NCBI GenBank assembly: GCA_013397695.1
Contig: VYZI01000054.1
Location: 1,467,209 to 1,531,208, forward strand
Length of the DNA: 64,000 bases
Reading direction: 5' to 3'
From: Centropus unirufus
Lineage: Eukaryota; Chordata; Aves; Cuculiformes; Centropidae
In this document: one piece after another, positions 25,160 through 36,794 of the stretch
How positions within the stretch are numbered: the stretch's first letter is position 1
Layout: the number at the start of each line of letters is the position of its first letter
Made by a program: the position numbers and the translations under genes
Notes under the pieces: model-generated
The model's database searches: none
Told to the model about the DNA's origin: nothing
Seen by the model: only the letters and a program-made list of their open reading frames with translations

Positions 25160-25215
25160 CTCGCTGAAGTCCGTGGGAGTTCTGCCTCCAAAGTGACAGC
25201 GTGATGTGGCCCACG
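25160..25215. repeat. Possible old amniote repeat relic
   Basis: GAAGTCCGTGGGAGTTCTGC followed by CTCCAAAG and GATGTGGCCC resembles the recurrent sauropsid word order GAAGTCAATGGGAGTTTTGC ... GGATTTGGCCC. The surroundings (25080-25240) are noticeably more GC-rich and CpG-bearing than the flanks. The assignment is by memory and weak. Confidence 0.3.
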
Positions 25216-26312
25216 GTCCTGTACAAAGCTAGCGTCTACACTTTTAAGGATTGGTGTTCAGGGAGGCATTTGAGGTAAAACAAAAAAGAAAAAAACCACA
25301 ACTAAGTGGATGTGGTACTGAGGATTTGATCTGCGTTCACCAGTCTTCAGGGATCCCAGAGACAAAAAGATTATCCTCATAGAAATTTTGACCTGAGCTT
25401 TGTATTTCCATCTCTTATGTCTGCTTCATCTTAGCAGGTACAACCCTCTCTTCCATTCACTGATAAAGGGAAAAGTCGGTTCAGATACATTAGTAAACAG
25501 AAAGATTTAAGTTGTGCAGCTCTATCATCATGCTGACACCTCATAAATAATCTACAAATACTTAAGCTGGATAGAAAATTTCATTACATTATATTTTGTA
25601 TTTTGTACTTCTTTATTTCCAGGAAAATCTCTCAGAAGGAGAAGGTTAGCCCATGTAAATATATATCTACAGAATATAAATAGATAAGCTATTAATCTAT
25701 TAGATCGTTTTCTAAGTCTATTTACATGTCAATTATACTGGCCAAGTAGACATCACTACAACAGTGATATATATATACCTAAAGCTGGCCCAAGTACAAA
25801 ATGCCTTGTATGTTCCTGCTTAGATAGTTTGAAGTTAAACTGATTTTTTACTTTTTGTTTAAATTTGTGCTTTCCTATACTCACTACTGCTTCCCATCAG
25901 TGCAGCTGACATTCATTGTTGCATTACACATGCCAGCAGACAGGCTCCTACCTCTCATAGACTGCTACCTATATGCTACAACTGTTTATTATTCTCAATG
26001 CACAAAGTGTCAGCTAAATCAATAGTTCAAAAGCCTCGTTCAATTCAAATGGACTTTAAAACGGACTGCACTGTAATAAACACATGCAGGCAGAATGTTT
26101 CTCAAATTGCTTACATGACACAACTCTTTTCGCACAAACTAATACAACCACCACATTTTTCTTACCATGCAGAGTCCCAGTTAAGTCAAGAATGAAATTA
26201 TCCTATTAATCACAGGTGAATGGGGTGTATTGGAAATGACATATAGTAAATAAAGTGATAAAAGAGAAATACAAATACAAAATTTTCAGAGATCACTCCT
26301 TACATCGTACGA
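25216..26312. other. Gene-less DNA
   Basis: AT-rich sequence with short TA runs near 25660 and 25770. No gene or clear repeat is recognised. Confidence 0.55.
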
Positions 26313-26339
26313 CCTAACAAGTACTCCTTACTTGTTAGG
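26313..26339. repeat. Perfect 11-bp inverted repeat with 5-base loop
   Basis: CCTAACAAGTA (26313-26323), loop CTCCT, and TACTTGTTAGG (26329-26339) would form an uninterrupted hairpin. The stem is too short for a microRNA precursor, and no terminator role is expected in this type of genome. It could be a palindromic binding site or a by-product of template switching. Confidence 0.7.
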
Positions 26340-26510
26340 CACTGTAGCAATTTGAACTGGTCTCCATATCTTGGCAAAATTTCCCCACATAAGGTGTGTT
26401 ATAGGTTCTAGATAGGCTAAAGAGCCATCATGAAAAAAAAAGTCTACTAAATTGCAATGGACGCAATACATATGCTTCTCCTATGCCTAGGAGAATTAAG
26501 TCTTCTCTAT

Positions 26511-27375
26511 AGAATCATAGAACGGTTTGGATTGGAAGGGGCCTTAAAGATCAGCTGTTCCCAAACCCCCTACAATGAGCTGGAACACCTCCCACGAGAC
26601 CAGGCTGCTCCAGGCCCCATCCAACCTGGCCTTGAACACATCCAGGGAGGGGGCAGCCAAAACTTCCCTGGCAGCCTGTACCAGTGCCTCACCACCCTCG
26701 TCATGAGGAATTTCTTCCTTATGTCTAATCTAGATCTTACCCCCTCTGCAAATTAAAGCCATTCTCCCTCCTCCTATGCCCTTTCAAAAAGTCCCTCCCC
26801 AGCTTTCTTGTTGCCCCCCTTCGGATACTGGAAGGCCATTCTAAAGTCTCCCTGAAGCATTCTCTTCTCCAGGATTAACAACCCCAACTCTTTCAGCCTG
26901 TCCCCATAGCCAAGGTGCTTCATTACTCTGTTCATTTTTGTAGCCCTCCTCTGGTCCTGTTCCAACAGTTCCAAATCCTTCTTATGTTGGTAATTCCAGA
27001 TCCAGACACAATACTCCAGATGGGGTCTAATGAAAGTGGAGTGGAGGGCAAGAATCAATTCTCTCCACCTGCTGGCCATGCTTCTTCTGATACAGCCCAG
27101 GATACCAGGATACCAGGGCCTTCTGGTCTGCAAGTGCACTTTGTTGGCTCAGGTCGAGCTTCTCATCAATCTGCACCATCAAGTCCTTCTCCACAGGGCT
27201 GCTCTCAATCACATTACCTTCCATTCTGCACTGAAACCACAGATCCCCACTACCCAGGTGTCAGACCTTGCCCTTGGTCTTGTTGAACCTCATGCAGTTC
27301 ACACAGGTCCACCTCTCCAGCTTGTCCAGATCTCTCTAGATCACATCCCTTCCTTCTGGTGTATTCCCACTAATG
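26511..27375 (-). mobile_element. CR1 LINE, 3' part with end of ORF2
   Basis: This is a 5'-truncated CR1 retrotransposon in reverse orientation. The 3' terminus at 26511 reads AGAATCATAGAACGGTTTGG on the plus strand, followed by ATTGGAAGGGGCCTTAAAGA, the reverse complement of the CR1 tail. The element then runs through the C-terminal reverse-transcriptase region of ORF2 until similarity is lost near 27365-27400. It is about 865 bases long, far short of a full CR1 (several kb), as usual for 5' truncation. Frame changes and an in-frame stop show it is old and inactive. Local GC content is well above that of the flanks. Confidence 0.95.
26774..27365 (-). pseudogene. CR1 ORF2 reverse transcriptase, C-terminal remnant
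   Basis: On the minus strand the translation starts near 27360 with EGRDVI, a stop in place of the usual Gln, then RDLDKLERW. It continues with ESSPVEKDLMVQIDEKLDLS, QQSALADQKA and, after a frame change near 27100, with GILGCIRRSMASRW, RPHLEYCVWIWN, DLELLEQDQRRATKM and LGLLILEKRMLQGDFR. These are the standard CR1 ORF2 blocks that follow the reverse-transcriptase catalytic core. The catalytic motif itself lies upstream and is missing. The frame closes at 26774, short of the usual ORF2 end; CR1-like codons continue in other frames to about 26600. It cannot encode a working enzyme. Confidence 0.85.
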
Positions 27376-30234
27376 GTTCTTCACACACACTGTGCTGTTG
27401 ACTTGTATGGTGTTTTATTGAACTAAGACCAGGGCCAAAGGTATTCTGCATTAGTATAAGCACTTTTATGAAAGATGGAGATAGGCAAAAGGGTGATACT
27501 TCCAACATGACCATCAATTTGGTCAATAGGGCTTCCATCAGAGAAGATGGAAGGTCCTTAACTCTTACTCTAAATATTTTACATCATTTTCTGAGCGCAA
27601 TCCAGGACCCAGCCCAACTAAATGTTTAAAGTAAAAGTGATCATTCAGATCTGTACAGCTCAAGGATTTGCTCAAAGTTGTTCAAGCTTTACTAAAATTC
27701 CATGCAAAATAAGAATAATTATCACTGGGCAATTTATCCTTCTTTCTTTTTCCTGTTCTATTAGCAGAAATCAATCAAAACAGAGCAATGACGCCAGCCC
27801 TCTTAAAATAGGTGGCAAAAGAGTTATCAGTCAAGGATAGTATTGTAAGTACCAGCCTGCCCACTTTCTATCAATCAGATACTACTGGCAGAGTAATATA
27901 GCAGGAGAGAGATAAGAAGGAAACATCTGTCAAGCAACATCCCAGACAGGCGAGAAAGAAGGAAAGCAGTCGTGAAAGAACAGGCTAACAACAAAAAATT
28001 ACCAGCAAGTAATTTTCCCAGTGTTGTACATTCCTTTTCTTTCATCCTATGAATAGAAATTCATCAGATAGCTCAGGTAGAGAGTTTGCTATTTGAGCCA
28101 AATTCTCACTGAAAGGATTTTTTTAGTGACAGATCATGTTTGAGGATCAATGCTTTGGCTGGTTTGACAGCTTTTGAGGCAGTTTTCCAGCTCTTGAGCC
28201 AATTGAAGAAATCATGACAATTTGCATTTACAACTTAAATGCTAGATAGCTTCAGCAAAACTGATGTCTGCAAACCCCAATGGTCTTCCTTCTAAAGATA
28301 AAAATGGACTTCAAGGTTTTGGTCACTCCTATGGGCACTTAAAGCACAATTATTATGCCCTTTATACAAAACTAAACATGGAAAAGTTGATATTTGAAGG
28401 CGTCTCTGGTAATTCCATGTTAAAAAAAAAGGCTTATTTTGTTGAGGTTGTTGTAGACAGCCATAGGACAAGCAGGCTGCTGAACGCCGACATTAGTTAT
28501 TGTACAACATCTTGGAAGGAAGTCGGAGGAGAGATTGAGGAGTCCAAGTAGAGAGATTAAATGTTGAGAGATGAATAAAAAAGGGAGAGCTACAAAAGTT
28601 TCCAAGTGATTAGCAGTAATATTCTTTGTATTATCAAGTTCATGTTACTCATGCTTGTTTATTTGCATTAGCAGCTGTATATGACTGAATAAGCTACAGC
28701 ACAAGTAAGGTGGGTCTGATAATTTTAGATAACTGCCTGCTGCCTTCTCTTCCTCTTGTAGTTGTTCTTGATATGTTCGGGGGTCTTTTATGTGTTTTTG
28801 TTTATCTTGCTGTTTCCTTGGATTTTTGTTTTGTTTTAAAACTAATAAATCCTAGATAAAGTAAAAAGAGGAAAAAATGCATAAAGACCTTGTTCTCTGC
28901 TAAACTTGGGACAACAGTGAACTCGTGTCCCTTGCTGTGCCTTCCTTCTATCACCAATCCTTCATGAAATAAACATAAACCAATCGACAGAGGGGTGAAC
29001 CAGGCCCAATCAAATCAAAACCTGACCTTGTCTATTGCTGAGTTTTCTCCACATTTGTTTCAGATTAGGACACACTTGAGCTCAAATCTCTTATGAGTAT
29101 CAATCTGACCACTTTGATACTCATTCGGTCTATTTATACACTAACGAGTTTTGGTTTGCTGTTTTTTCCCTCATTTTCAGTTTTTAAGGAAGCACTTTGT
29201 AAATACTAGAATTCATAGAAGACATTTTAATTTCAAGATAGTAAAGCCAAAACATTAAGAGTACCTACATTTGATCAGTTAGTTCACCTGTACTGCAATT
29301 TGAAATACAATACCCACAAGAGTTTCAAGTTTGTGTTGAGGACAATTTCATGCTTACCCAGGTCAAAGTCATAAAATTCTCAGATATATATTTTGGAGAG
29401 ATGGGATACAGGATTTTCAGCTCCTTCACTTTTATTGCAAAGCCCATTAGGAAAAGTAGCACTTTGCTTAGGAGGAAGCTTGTTTTTGTTCATTTTGCAA
29501 GTAAGTTTCTAAGTCTCCCTTTAATAGAGAGAAAAAAAAAACCACCACAAGCCACAAACCAAACTGACAACAGCTTTGCACCCCTTCAATCACTTTTAAG
29601 AACATGCTCCTAGTTTCTTCTAAGGGCCCACGCTGTAATGTTTTGATGAAGATCTCTAAAATACCTTACCAGGGCTGGGATGAGTGGATTCCCATCCTCA
29701 TCCAGGTAATGCCTACTTTACTAATCTTGAGTTTTGCTGTGGCATCTCTTGGGTAAACAGAGGTACATCTCTTGGCCATTGAAGTAAAAGAGAGCAGCTG
29801 GTTTTCAGTGTGGCAGTATCCCAAGGTTTACCCATGGATATGAAATCACAGACCCTCAATCTGGGCCACAAGGTGCCTGGACCCTGACTCGCTGCAAAAA
29901 TGAGCACTGCTTGCAGGAATTCAACCACTTCCAGCATCTGTTTGCCGCTTGCTTAAGAGTTTGGGAGTGCACTAAACCATAAATTTCCCCTTGAAATGCT
30001 AATTCCTCAGAATTTACTAGATATGGATAGCTCCAGTGTTTTCCACATCAGGGATTTGTGTGTCTTGATCCATTTCCCCTAAAAGGCAGCATTTGGGAAA
30101 TAAAACATCCATACAGAGGTCCTCCCTGCTCCACTTTGACTCCTCACCTCTCCCTCTCAGGGGGAAAAGGAAAGTAATATGGCAGCTGAGAAAGGCCTGC
30201 ACCCATGGGTCCTTCCCCTGGTGTTCAGCCGCAC
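27376..30234. other. Gene-less DNA
   Basis: No gene is recognised. Around 28095-28120, GAGCCAAATTCTCACTG weakly resembles an old amniote repeat. All open frames are under 100 codons. Confidence 0.55.
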
Positions 30235-30440
30235 AATAGGAAGTGACAGTGTTTATTTTTCATTAGGAGGAAGTGCATTACTGTGCATGGAAGGGATTAA
30301 TTGCTTTCATTTGATTACCTGAAGGCTGACCACCTGTGGGTACAATCAGCATTGTTTTCCTCTCTTCATGTAAACAAGAAAGTAATTGAAAGCCTAATGT
30401 GCACCCAGCAGTAAAAAAGCAAGAACGAAGGACCAGGCTG
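30235..30440. promoter_or_regulatory. Candidate enhancer with opposed SOX-type sites
   Basis: Dense transcription-factor-like words occur within about 200 bases: two ETS-like AGGAAGTG copies 30 bases apart (30238 and 30268), a GGATTA homeodomain core (30294), ATTTGATTACCTG, a CACCTG E-box (30331) and ACAATCAGCATTGT (30342-30355). The last is an inverted ACAAT pair with a four-base spacer, the arrangement described for SOXE-type dimer sites. The segment is free of simple repeats. Function is inferred only from motif content. Confidence 0.3.
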
Positions 30441-33400
30441 TAACAGCACCCTTTAGCCAGTCTTTTTCTTTCTAGTTACTAGAGATAAAGGATTTAACAC
30501 TTTAAAACAAAGGAGAAATTATCTTACAAATTGGGGTCATCTCAGTTACCAATTTGGCATTATGTTCTTGAATCTATCTGAATAAATCCATCACTCTCAC
30601 ACCAGCAGAGTCGTGTTTAACTGTAAGCAAGCTGCACAAAATACCGCAAAGCTTAACCTAGACTCTTGCTCATTTGCAACTCAGGCAGAATAAGTGGAGA
30701 CTCATGCCTGCTCATGATAAAAGGTAAATTCACAAGCTTTTCAAAACTTTTATTATGTTTTTTTTTACAAAGGAAATTACTCTAAGACTCTGATGAGTAA
30801 TAAATTATATAGGTGCTGCTGTGGGACATTAGCTGTGAAGACCCGTATAAGCTCACAGCTAAACATACTGCAGTAAAAAAAGCAAAATGGTAAACTGAGA
30901 AAATAGATCCATTTCCTTCCTGGCTCCAGTCACATAATCTATTGCTCAGTCAAATTAAACAGCAAATTTAAATGGCTGTTTATGCCATAATCTATAAGAG
31001 AAGAAAACCAATTATTGAAGAAAAGACAGGTTTTACACAAAAAAAAACCAAAAAACAAACCCAGTAGTATTTACTGACAAGCATTATGTATTCATTCAAG
31101 GAACTTACCGTTTATAGATATGGTATCTCAGTACTGCCATCCCATCCAATGGACAGTAAATTTTCAATTTACAATAGAAGAGCCATGAAAAATTTCTCAC
31201 ATGGAGATTTCTTGGGAAAAAGGCAGTGTGCCTGGATTTGCAAATAATGTCTGAGCACAGACTTGGGAACAGGAAAAAAATGCAAAACGCCCTTTTTTTA
31301 TTGTCTCATCAGTCAGCCAGATGGATGGGATCTCTCAACATCTTCCATTCTTATGCTGCTTTTGAGCCTTTCCTACATCAACAAGGTCAGTTTCCAAAAC
31401 ATAAGCTAGAGCCACATGACTCAAAGTTTTGCAATACAGCAAATTCAACAAAATAACAAAGATAAATTATCATCCAACTGGACAGTATTTACTTTTTCTC
31501 TTGAAGCTTAGACTGTTCAGGCTGAGGTCTTTCTACAGGCAGTTAAGCCTAATATAATACAACAGAGTGCAGTGTGGACATGGTGGGAAGAAGGTGTTTT
31601 GTCATGAAAGTAAGTGAAGGTAAGGGTGGAAAACAACCTTGACTACAGGAAAGATAAACACGAAGTTGGTGCTGCCACATTTACACAGTCCTGTGCTAAA
31701 TGGGCATTTTTTTTCCTACCATTACACTACCCACTTCTGAGGATTTCAGGCACCAAATTATCACCAAGATATGAGCCTGCTAGAGAGACCTCAGAGGGGA
31801 GCAATAGGAATGGTCCAAGTTTCAGACGCTACAACCTACAGGGAGCAAAAGGGGGAAGAAGTGGGATTAGTGGGATGATATGGAGAGTAGAAGGCTGAGG
31901 GAAACTATAACATCTTCAAATACAGAAAAGACTGCTGCAGAAAGAGAATAGTATGTTCTCCATGTCCAGAGTGAGAGGAATGCAGAATTTACATAACTAG
32001 ATACATTTAATTGCAGATGTCTCATTTGTATGTTATAAGTGTCATAGGTAAGCATAGAGGTTGAATCACAGTCAACACTAACTTTCTTTATGGTCCCTTA
32101 CTTAGAGCATCTCCTGTAGCTGTAGTTCATATAGATGCATGAAGTCAAATTTTACAGTTCAATGAAAAGCTTTTATAATATAAAAGAGGAATAGCAGATT
32201 GAGAAGAGGATAGTGTTTAGATCTGGTGGGTTGGTAGATATAGGGATGCATATATTATGCAGGTAGACTTCAAAAGGAAGGGAAGAAATACTCAACGGGA
32301 GCTCAATAATTTCTGTGTTTCACAGGGCATGATTCAGAAGGAGGTGAAAAGTTACAGTGGGTATTAATACGCTTTGCTTCATGATAGCAGAGGCATTTTT
32401 ACCCTGTTCAGGAAATTAACAAACCTGGGAGTTTAATTTCTAGAAAGCTGCAGAGAAGCTTTCTACAAACTTCATAAACTAAAATATAGATTAAGAAGAG
32501 AAAGGAGTGCATAGTATTCAAATAATGATTATAGTTTTAACATGCTGCCACACACAAATGACATAAGAACCACAGGCCAACAGCAAATAAGCTTTTCTTC
32601 TTCCATAATTATTAATGTGATCTGATTATCAATTTGTAACCCACATGACTGCAGAATCTGATCTGAAAACCTTTTTATGGGTGCTGAAGTAATAACCATT
32701 GAAAGGGCAGATGTATTATTGCAGGTTCTATGGCAAATACATACATCATATTTCACCTAGTATTATTGTTCACAGTTCCATCCAATACTGCTTTCCTGCC
32801 AACATTATTTTCTTCCCAGTTATTTTTCCTTAGCTTATTTTTTCACCCAAATGCCACATCCTTTAGCTGAAAAACAATAAAAGTTAAATCATCTGGTTCT
32901 CCCATTTCAACAGCTGCACATTCCAGTTTTGCTGGGGAAGAAGGAGAAGAAAAACCACTCCATCATTATCTGCTAATGCCAAGACACCTTATGGATAAGG
33001 AGCACCTTCAACAGGCATGGGCAAATCCCTTACACTTCCTTGAAAACAATCTAGTGACAGGTCAGTGAATAAATTTTTTCTTCATGGAGGTCAATACCAA
33101 GTAGTGTCAGATTTGTATAGGCAATCAGCTAGTTGATTAGATGCAGTGATGATCACTAATGCTTAAGTTATTTACCTTTGAGTGTCTGCTTAGGGAGAGC
33201 TGAAAATGCAATGTTGGAAGCAATCACAGGGCAAAGTTGTTGTCTGACACCCTACACACAGAACATTGAATAAAAACATTTTAAATATTTTATATTTGAA
33301 ATGCCAAGATGCAATAGATTTTCATCCCCTTCTGGACCAGGAATTCAGGGAGAGAGAAAAATGTAATATTTTAATAGACTGATATGGTTCGAAAAAAAAG

Positions 33401-33860
33401 AAATGCGTAAACCCTGAGGCATATGTTATATGAATATATTCAATCTTTATCTCACTTAGATCCCTCTAGAGTATCAAGGTTGTGGACATCCCATTTTAAC
33501 AAACTAGACTGCTGTATAGGTGCAAGTAGCACCCTCTGAAACAGGTCTGTGTTGCAGCTGCATTCAAAGCCAGTCAAATTGAAGCACAGAAAATTAAACG
33601 ATTCTGTACATATCACAGACACTGTTGTGACATTTGACATGGAAACCTGACCTAAAGTGCTGGCCTTGGAACATGAGCCAAGAACTTAAGAAGAGATTGG
33701 TAAGGCTCTCAGCATGCAGGTGCTTACACAAAAGGACCTCTTCACCTTCAGAGGAGAATTATTGTTTTCAGTAATGTCTGTGTCCAATTTCTGGCAAAGT
33801 CACTTACACACAATTAATAACCCCTTTAGTTCCACATACAGACTGCAAAGAGCTTAAAGT
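30441..33860. other. Gene-less DNA
   Basis: No exon is recognised. Motif-rich AT sequence at 30940-31020 (AAACAGCAAATTTAAATGGC and similar) might be regulatory. An A-rich run lies at 31038-31062. The remainder is ordinary. Confidence 0.5.
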
Positions 33861-33896
33861 GATAATAATAATAGTAAATAATAATAATAATAATAA
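33861..33896. repeat. (ATA)n trinucleotide microsatellite
   Basis: An ATA/TAA repeat with one interruption (GTAA) runs over about 36 bases. Confidence 0.92.
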
Positions 33897-36774
33897 AGTG
33901 TTGATGGAAGGAAGAGGAGGAGACAAAGGCCATCCTGTAGCACAAGGAAATAGAACAATTAAGTTTTTTAAGTTTTACAAGCTCCTTTATCCCTGTACAG
34001 CCTGCCCTCCCCATGACTAATGACTGTGTTACTTTCCTTAAGGAGTGGGCCCAAGGCTTGTGTATCAGTTTTTACAATCTGTTTTTAATGTGGAAAGATA
34101 ATAGCTGTGCAAAATGGAGCAGACTGTATAAAAATTCTCTCTGCAAATGTGATTACACATAAAACCCATAAAAATTGTACGAAGCAATAGATGAACCAAA
34201 ACTGAACAGCTGTAGTTTTTCATTATTTTGGAACTGAGCAGAAAGAGTGCATGTATAGTGAATGACTTCAGTTTTTTTTTTTAATCTTCTGGACTTAATT
34301 GAATTATACATCTGCTGGGAATTTAAAATTTCAGAAGGAATATCGCATTTCTGCAAAATTGAATTCTATATTGCTAAAATGAAGAACCGTCTGTAAAATA
34401 TTAGCAATAAGGTTGATATATTTCAATAAACCCCTAGCAGTATAAGTGCAATATAATGTGATGCAGTTATGTATACACATATATATATATATAAAGTTAT
34501 TACAACTAAGATCATTGGTAATCTCCAAACACTTTTAGCCCAGAGGACAAATTAAATAAAGTATCATGGTTTTTATGTTTATTTTAGGGATGATTTTAGA
34601 CAAATAAATTATGACTTGACCACCTCATGGCTGCTGCAAAACCAGCTCTTACGCTGTGCTGGTTGTCTTATAAACTGTTTTTACTTGCAAAGAATTCCAA
34701 AAAACTAAACCTTTAAGTGTTACAATTCCAATATAGTGGGAATGCTCAATATGGTCTAGGGAAAGAAAATAGAAATAAAATGTACTTGAGCATTTCTGAA
34801 CTGGCACAGCACATGGATGAAAATGAAAGGATGGACTTCACAAAGTACTCACAATTTTGGATATGGCATTAAATGCTACCTCAAAAACCTTTTTTATAGA
34901 TGTATCAAATTATTTTAGTGTGACAAAGTCATCTTAAAAATGTTTAGTTTTATTTAAGAGAGATATAACGCATAAAAAGGGGAGAAGACAGATTAAAACC
35001 ACAGTGTCAGATTAACCACCTACTTCAGGTGACAGAAATAATCTCCTGCATTCACTTGAACCAAATACAGCATCTGCTGCCAAAGCAGGCCCTGGCCTTT
35101 GGCATTTCTCCATCATAGCCAGCCATTTTGGTGCTACAAAAACCTCAAAGCTAATGGTTTTCATCCAATTTTGATAAACAGGACTGAGCTGAGCTTCAGA
35201 AGGTTTACTTAAAATCCTTCTGCTATCCAGCACAACACTGAAAGAACATTTGAGTCCAGGAATTACCTCCTTCCTGTGATTTCAGAGGAAGTATTCCGTG
35301 ATGTTGTAGGCTCCAAAAGGAGCATCGTCAACATAAGCAGGTCTGTCTCTGGGGCCAAAGTGCTGCTCCTTTGGGGTGCTTCACTATGTGGCCTGATTCA
35401 ATGGGTATAGCAAGAGACACACCAATTTAATTAAACATCTTATCTTACCATTATCAGCTGAAAAAATGCAGCTCCAACCCTATACGCTGCTGTCTGCAGC
35501 CCCCATAAACATGGAAGAAACTGGGTTAAAACAAACTTCCCCACCCTGCAAGTGCTAGATTATCTGCAGTGCGTCAGTATGGTCGCTACAAACAGCCTGA
35601 ATTGCAACACATCTTATTAAACAACCTGGGCAAATCTCAGTTCTCTTATCATGTAGTGTGTTTAAATAGAAGATGTCACTAAAAGAGTTGTGTTTGCTTG
35701 CTGAAGAGAAGGCAAACAAGTAGTGTAAAACGTTGCCAACACTATTGTTAAACATGCCATTTTTTTTCAAAAAGGTCAAAAAAGCTTGCTGAATTTTCCC
35801 TGAAGACACACATACACCAAAAAGAAGAAATAACTATTGTGACAGAACAACTTAATTAATAAACATTGATTGTGCTCATTGACTGCTTCAAATTGTATTA
35901 AATATTAACAACAACATTTTGTATATTTTATATTACTCATGAAAGTTTTATACCTTTGCCCTACAGCAGCCATATACTTTATGTAAGCTTGCAACAAATG
36001 TGACAAACTATTAAACAGCGCAGAGAACTTCTATAAATATTAGCTGCATATTATTATATGCAACTATAATGCCTTCACGTATACCTAGCTCTCCGAGAAG
36101 GTTATTTTTTAAAACTAACAGACTTAAAGTCAGGAATTGCTGCCTTGCAACGACAGTGGTGGCAACACCTGAAACTCTGAGGTCTTCAAGTAGCATAGTC
36201 ATTGAGCACCGGTATTGCCCCTGGGTAGGTCACCTCTGTGATACCAATCCTGGCTTCATTCTGCCTTCCTTGGTACTATTTAATATGTCTTAACTGGTCA
36301 GGGCTATGGCAAACCATTTAATTGATGGCTATATTTCCGGTTACATACCAGGGACATTTATCGTTTGGTCACTACAAAGGGCGGAACCACATTGTTCTTG
36401 GATGGAAGGTAATCACAAATGGGACACATGGACAGTTGAAAGACTATGGACCACCCATTCAAAACAACAGAATCTCTCCAGCAACCTTTTAAGTGAGGAA
36501 ATTTCTGAGAAACTATTGTAATTTTGGACGGTTGCTACCCACCTAAATGCTTTTCAGTAAAAAAACACCTAAAGTGTTTCTGTAAACAGTGTGGCTTAAT
36601 GCAGCTGCTTCTTGAGAGGATGGTACCAGCTGTTCAACAGTTCATAACTGTGTGATATGAAGAGTTTTGACCAGCAAGAGTTGAAATATACTGTATCTAA
36701 TTCAAACTCTACGGGAACTGAGATAGGAAAATCATTATCCATTCTAGAATATAGCCAGGACTTTAAAAGCGGAA
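33897..36774. other. Gene-less DNA
   Basis: AT-rich, with an (AT)n run at 34479-34493 and a T-run near 34272. Open frames are under 85 codons. Nothing is recognised. Confidence 0.55.
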
Positions 36775-36794
36775 GTGTGTGTGTGTGTGTGTGT
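36775..36794. repeat. (GT)10 microsatellite
   Basis: Ten uninterrupted GT units between GGAA and TAGACACC. Confidence 0.95.

Noticed and set aside
26457..27401. Forward-strand open frames of 99-123 codons at 26457, 26915 and 27030
   Set aside because: They are antisense shadows of the CR1 element; the minus strand carries the real ORF2 signature.
33020..33060. GGGCAAATCCCTTACACTTC resembling MIR
   Set aside because: Only about 25 bases match and the flanks do not follow the MIR consensus.
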